NCBI GenBank assembly: GCA_002309425.1
Contig: DBXD01000054.1
Location: forward strand, 1 to 22,192
DNA from: Cyanobacteria bacterium UBA1221
GTDB lineage: Bacteria > Cyanobacteriota > Vampirovibrionia > Gastranaerophilales > Gastranaerophilaceae
Direction of reading: 5' to 3'
DNA: 22,192 nt
Part shown: positions 19,829 to 22,192 of the stretch, in pieces
How positions within the stretch are numbered: position 1 is the first letter of the stretch
How the letters are laid out: every line of letters begins with the position of its first letter
Translations under genes and position numbers: made by a program
The notes under the pieces: model-generated
Seen by the model: only the letters and a program-made list of their open reading frames with translations
The model's database searches: none
Told to the model about the DNA's origin: nothing

Positions 19829-21970
19829 TTAAGCAAGCTGAGCTTTTTCTTCTTCACTTACACCTTTAATTGTAAGGTTAACTCTGCCCTTGTCGTCAAT
19901 TTTAATGACTTTTACAATGACTTCATCACCAATATTCAGGTGCGGTTCAATAGTATCAATTCTCTCGTTGCAAACCTGAGAAATATGAACCATACCGTCT
20001 TTACCGGGAGCAAGTTCTACAAATGCACCAATCGGGATAATTCTTACGACTTTACCCTTAACAACCATTCCGGGTTCGGGTTTAAATGTAAGTTCCTTAA
20101 TCATTCTTGTTGCAATTTGAGCGCCTTCCTGATCGTTTGATGTAATTGTTACTACACCGGTATCCTGAATATCAATTTCTGCACCTGATGCATCAATAAT
20201 TGCACGGATTTGTTTTCCGCCGGGTCCGATAACCGTTCCTATATCTTCAACAGGAATTGTCATTGTTGTAATTGACGGAGCAAATGGTGAAAGCGGTCCG
20301 GGTTCCGTAATAACTTCTCTCATCTTAGATAAGATGTGAAGTCTGCCTTCTTTAGCTTGCGCTAATGCACGTCTTAATGTGTCATTTGCAATACCTTTAG
20401 CTTTCATATCCATTTGAAGAGCGGTAATTCCCGTATCATTACCTGTTACCTTGAAGTCCATATCGCCAAGGAAATCTTCAATACCCTGAATGTCGGTTAA
20501 TACAACAGGCTCTCTGCCGGGTTCTGTAATCATACCCATTGCAACACCGCCTATCATACATTTAACGGGAACACCCGCATTCATCAATGCCATTGAACTT
20601 CCGCAGGTTGACCCCATTGATGTTGAACCGTTTGATTCAAGTACATCGGATGTTACACGGATTGTATAACCGAATTCTTCCTGAGAAGGAAGCGCCGGAA
20701 CATTTGCACGTTCTGCCAAATTTCCGTGGCCGACTTCTCTTCTTCCGGGTCCTCTGAGCGGTTTAACTTCACCTACCGAGAATCCGGGGAAGATATATTT
20801 ATGCATATAGGTTTTTTCTGTTTCCGGATCGACTCCGTCAAGCTCCTGCTTCATCCCGGGACCTGCAAGTGTTGCAACAGATAATATCTGAGTTTGACCT
20901 CTTGTGAATACCGCTGAACCGTGAGCACGGGGGATAACTCCGACTTCACACCAAATCGGGCGGACTTCGGTCGGCTTTCTTCCGTCTGCTCTGACTCCTT
21001 CGTCAAGAATCATTGCACGCATAATGTGTTTTTCAGCGTTCTTAAATTCTTCCGCAACGAAATCGATACCTGTTTCTTCAATAATTTGTTTTATGTAATG
21101 GTCATCAGGAAGGGCTTCTACTTTTTCTTTTACAAGTTTCTTAGCTTCTTCCAGTTTATTTTGTCTGTATTCTCTGTCGAAGTTGTGATATGCATCAAAA
21201 ATCATATCGTGAGCAACTTCTTCAATTATATTTTTCAGTTCGGTTGTATCGTAAGGATTAACAAATTCTTCTTTCACAACTCCGCATTGTTTTGCAAACT
21301 CAACCTGAGCATCACACTGTTTTCTGATTTCAACCTGAGCAAACTCAACAGCATTCATAATATCATCTTCTGTTACAAATTTGCATCCTGCTTCAACCAT
21401 AATAACCGAGTCATGCGTACCAGCAACGACTATATCCAAATCGGATTTATCCGCTTGCTGGTGTGTCGGATTAGCAATCATATTTCCGTTTTCATCTTTT
21501 GATACTCGAACTGCACCAATAGGACCTTCAAACGGAGCACCTGACAACATTAAGGCACAAGATGCACCAAGCATTGCCAATGTATCAGGCTGATTTTCCT
21601 GGTCGTAACTGAACAACTGAGCTACGATTTGAATATCGTTTCTGTAACCTTTCGGGAATAGTGGTCTTATCGGTCTGTCTATCAAACGTGAAATAAGGAT
21701 TGCCTTGTCGCTAGCCTTCCCCTCAGAACGGTTGTACCCACCGGGGATACGTCCGATAGCTGACATTCTTTCTTCATAATCAATAAGTAACGGGAAAAAG
21801 TCTATACCAACTCTCGGTTCTTTTGATACAACACAGTGAACAAATAACATTGTATCGCCGCATCTTACCGTGACTGAACCGTTTGTGGAATTTGCATATT
21901 TTCCGGTTTCAACGGTAACAGTTTTACCGCCGATTTCAATTTCAAACTTTTTTGTTTCCGGTATTGTCAT
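19829..21970 (-). CDS. pnp: Polyribonucleotide nucleotidyltransferase (PNPase)
   Basis: 713 aa, the usual length. It degrades RNA 3' to 5' using phosphate as a homotrimer, usually within a degradosome. Parts in order: first RNase PH domain (about 10-145), linker helical domain, second RNase PH domain with GPGRREVGHGNLAERA and GSTCGSSMALMNAGVP, and LTDIQGIEDFLGDMDFKV. In that last block D499, D505 and K507 align with E. coli catalytic D486, D492 and K494. The KH domain has VIGPGGKQI (580-588) and the S1 domain spans about 634-704 (GKVVRIIPIGAFVEL, DGMVHISQV). AAAGG lies 5 nt before the ATG. The leader has a GCGCC/GGCGC hairpin (21990-22006). Confidence 0.97.
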   Translation of the reverse strand: MTIPETKKFEIEIGGKTVTVETGKYANSTNGSVTVRCGDTMLFVHCVVSKEPRVGIDFFPLLIDYEERMSAIGRIPGGYNRSEGKASDKAILISRLIDRPIRPLFPKGYRNDIQIVAQLFSYDQENQPDTLAMLGASCALMLSGAPFEGPIGAVRVSKDENGNMIANPTHQQADKSDLDIVVAGTHDSVIMVEAGCKFVTEDDIMNAVEFAQVEIRKQCDAQVEFAKQCGVVKEEFVNPYDTTELKNIIEEVAHDMIFDAYHNFDREYRQNKLEEAKKLVKEKVEALPDDHYIKQIIEETGIDFVAEEFKNAEKHIMRAMILDEGVRADGRKPTEVRPIWCEVGVIPRAHGSAVFTRGQTQILSVATLAGPGMKQELDGVDPETEKTYMHKYIFPGFSVGEVKPLRGPGRREVGHGNLAERANVPALPSQEEFGYTIRVTSDVLESNGSTSMGSTCGSSMALMNAGVPVKCMIGGVAMGMITEPGREPVVLTDIQGIEDFLGDMDFKVTGNDTGITALQMDMKAKGIANDTLRRALAQAKEGRLHILSKMREVITEPGPLSPFAPSITTMTIPVEDIGTVIGPGGKQIRAIIDASGAEIDIQDTGVVTITSNDQEGAQIATRMIKELTFKPEPGMVVKGKVVRIIPIGAFVELAPGKDGMVHISQVCNERIDTIEPHLNIGDEVIVKVIKIDDKGRVNLTIKGVSEEEKAQLA

Positions 21971-22037
21971 AATAACCTTTCTTCTTTCTGCGCCCTCTCT
22001 TGGCGCCTTAATCTATACACTTCCATTGTTCAGTTTA

Positions 22038-22043
22038 ATTATA
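22038..22043 (-). promoter_or_regulatory. Possible -10 of pnp
   Basis: A perfect TATAAT on the minus strand about 67 bp before the ATG; no good -35 partner. Transcripts would contain the GCGCC/GGCGC leader hairpin, which could be a processing or autoregulation site as in other pnp leaders. Confidence 0.4.
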
Positions 22044-22124
22044 CATCAAACATATAAAAAGAAATAATAATAAGTAATAAAGTAACAAATATTTTTGGCA
22101 TGCTCTGTTGTGAATTACGAAGAG

Positions 22125-22154
22125 TGTTAAATGTCAAGAAAAAAATGCTAAAAT
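22125..22154 (+). promoter_or_regulatory. Possible plus-strand promoter at window edge
   Basis: TAAAAT (22149-22154) preceded by AAAAATGC, the same extended -10 context (AAAAATGCTAA) as the promoters at 14370 and 15174; the -35 is weak (TGTTAA, 22125-22130). It may serve a gene beyond the window. The rest of 22044-22192 shows nothing codable. Confidence 0.3.
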
Positions 22155-22192
22155 TTTTACGTAATTTCATTAAATTTTCTTCATTAAGATTT

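Noticed and set aside
20921..21502. 193-aa forward ORF antisense to pnp
   Set aside because: Phe/Ile/Asn-rich shadow of the highly conserved pnp gene, with no ribosome binding site.

Overview
The window looks like low-GC chromosomal DNA from an uncultured gut-type bacterium. The best guess is the Gastranaerophilales / Melainabacteria lineage (non-photosynthetic relatives of Cyanobacteria). That guess is inference: it rests on AT-rich codon use, single scattered tRNA genes, Gram-negative-like PBP1A, AspRS and PNPase, and many small unrecognised proteins whose N-termini share a short M-[KRH]-[IV]...F-x-G pattern. No rRNA, IS transposase, phage gene or CRISPR array is visible.

Layout. 1-500: a structured segment, then tRNA-Pro(CGG) on the minus strand, preceded by two broken copies of its own 5' half, each interrupted in the D-loop by a palindromic insert. 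645-2722 (+): a secreted Cys-rich small protein, a DUF2628-like membrane protein and a UmuC-type Y-family polymerase. 2719-5575 (-): a two-gene operon of a bifunctional class A penicillin-binding protein and a short RNase HIII, 1 nt apart. 5697-7192: a CxxCxxCC (YkgJ-like) protein facing a DUF3137 membrane protein. 7369-7836: an orphan 155-aa protein. 7886-11256 (-): aspS, a 321-aa orphan and a secreted 132-aa orphan. 11406-12008 (+): a LemA-family protein.

12190-17020 is the accessory-looking part. It starts at tRNA-Leu(GAG), whose last 16 bp are repeated 320 bp downstream; the interval is gene-free, palindrome-rich and carries a consensus promoter pointing out of the insert. Next come seven short orphan genes and one pseudogene, mostly with their own promoters or terminators: four carry the F-x-G N-terminus, one is a predicted secreted protein, one is a TPR-like membrane protein, and two (one intact, one broken) are paralogues. 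An 828-aa orphan (17282-19768) with the same kind of N-terminus follows, and pnp (-) closes the window.

Housekeeping genes (aspS, pnp, PBP1A, rnhC) act in translation, RNA turnover, cell-wall synthesis and RNA:DNA hybrid removal and do not form one pathway. The strongest candidates for something undescribed are the group of proteins sharing only an N-terminal tag, the near-identical promoter blocks in front of two accessory genes, and the tRNA-fragment/palindrome rearrangements at both tRNA genes.
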